Source of the DNA: Verrucosispora sioxanthis
GTDB taxonomy: Bacteria > Actinomycetota > Actinomycetes > Mycobacteriales > Micromonosporaceae
Direction: 5' to 3'
Length of the DNA: 64,000 bases
Assembly (NCBI RefSeq): GCF_010560025.1
Contig: NZ_SAIY01000010.1
Location: forward strand, 1-64,000
A program made the position numbers and the translations under genes. Below the pieces are notes generated by a model that did not search any database, was not told the DNA's origin, and saw nothing but the letters and a program-made list of their open reading frames with translations. The first letter of the stretch is position 1, and the number at the start of each line of letters is the position of its first letter. Below, piece by piece: positions 63,418-64,000 of the stretch.

Positions 63418-64000
63418 GCGAACGGGGCGAACGCTCCTATCGGGCGGGTTTCGCGTGTTTCGTCGGCCGGCCGAACGCCGGCAAGTCCACGTTGACCAAC
63501 GCCATCGTCGGGCAGAAGATCGCGATCACGTCGAACAAGCCGCAGACCACCCGGCACGTGATCCGGGCGGTGCTGCACCGGCCCGATTCGCAGCTCGTGC
63601 TGGTCGACACCCCGGGGCTGCACCGTCCCCGCACATTGCTGGGCGAGCGGCTCAACGATCTGGTGCGGCAGACCTGGAGCGAGGTCGACGTGATCGGCCT
63701 CTGCATCCCGGCCGATGAACCGATCGGTCGGGGGGACCGGTTCATCACCGGCGAGTTGGCGGAGCTGAAGGCGACCGTGCTGGCGGTGGTCACCAAGACC
63801 GACCTGGTCGATCGCAAGCGGCTGGCCGAGCAGTTGCTGGCCGTCAGTGAGCTGGGGGATTTCGCGGAGGTCGTGCCGGTCAGCGCGGTGTCCGGGCACC
63901 AGGTGGACACCCTGGTGGAGGTGATGACCCGCTATCTGCCCGAGTCGCCGCAGCTGTACCCGGACGACATGCTCACCGACGATCCGGAGCAGGTGCTGGT
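63414..64000 (+). CDS. era: GTPase Era (3' end outside window)
   Basis: The first 195 codons are present. Era binds 16S rRNA in 30S maturation. G1 is GRPNAGKST, then SNKPQTTRH, G3 DTPGLHRP and G4 TKTD in the place of NKxD. GTG 63414 overlaps the preceding stop (GTGA). The KH domain would lie beyond position 64000. Confidence 0.95.
   Translation, partial: MSERGERSYRAGFACFVGRPNAGKSTLTNAIVGQKIAITSNKPQTTRHVIRAVLHRPDSQLVLVDTPGLHRPRTLLGERLNDLVRQTWSEVDVIGLCIPADEPIGRGDRFITGELAELKATVLAVVTKTDLVDRKRLAEQLLAVSELGDFAEVVPVSAVSGHQVDTLVEVMTRYLPESPQLYPDDMLTDDPEQVL

Overview
The window is GC-rich, densely packed actinobacterial chromosome, most likely from Micromonospora or a close relative in the Micromonosporaceae. 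The core gene order valS-folC-DUF4233-ndk ... rne/rng-rplU-rpmA-obgE ... nadD-rsfS-phosphatase ... comEA-comEC-holA-rpsT-lepA ... hemW ... hrcA-dnaJ-rsmE-HIT-phoH-ybeY-CNNM-CDA-like-era matches the order I know from Mycobacterium tuberculosis (roughly Rv2448c down to Rv2364c). It is interrupted here by lineage-specific genes. GTG starts, 4-bp stop/start overlaps and leaderless promoters are frequent. I found no rRNA, tRNA, CRISPR array or insertion sequence.

Layout. 1-7460: a membrane protein on the minus strand, then valS-folC-DUF4233, a membrane-anchored VOC protein on the minus strand, and ndk. 7475-8790: an ECF41-type sigma factor with its AhpD-like partner. 8791-9262: a putative ECF41 promoter, a perfect 19-bp inverted repeat and an isoleucine T-box that should control translation of ileS. 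9263-18376: ileS, an acyltransferase, a frameshifted paralogue of the first membrane protein, a TMEM175-like channel, and a B12-binding radical SAM protein with its partner, which appears to start at AUC. 18507-24543: RNase E/G (frameshifted), a lipoprotein, rplU-rpmA and obgE. 24614-34533: an accessory stretch with a GNAT enzyme, DUF4383, a three-gene envelope cluster, SRPBCC plus zinc alcohol dehydrogenase, a CYP152 peroxygenase, DUF397 and pepN.

34607-43952: nadD-rsfS-phosphatase, degV, an SDR, comEA-comEC (comEC frameshifted), holA and rpsT. 44104-53892: a kinase-like protein, DUF4240, lepA, a GlsB-like protein, a MOSC protein, a phytanoyl-CoA dioxygenase-like protein, a lysozyme-like exported protein, an enoyl-CoA hydratase, hemW and DUF4870. 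54103-64000: hrcA under a CIRCE operator, dnaJ, rsmE, HIT, a serine hydrolase, phoH carrying a 357-residue intein, ybeY, CNNM, a CDA-like protein and era, which is cut by the window end.

The most interesting elements are the PhoH intein (Ala1, with the Trp/Cys/Thr signature of class 3 inteins and a LAGLIDADG endonuclease), the ileS T-box, and seven genes sharing a TANNNT-N6-start arrangement. The apparent AUC start codon and three single-base frameshifts, each fitting loss of one base (two of them in runs of four G/C), are also notable. The frameshifts could be sequence errors or real lesions, and need read-level checking.
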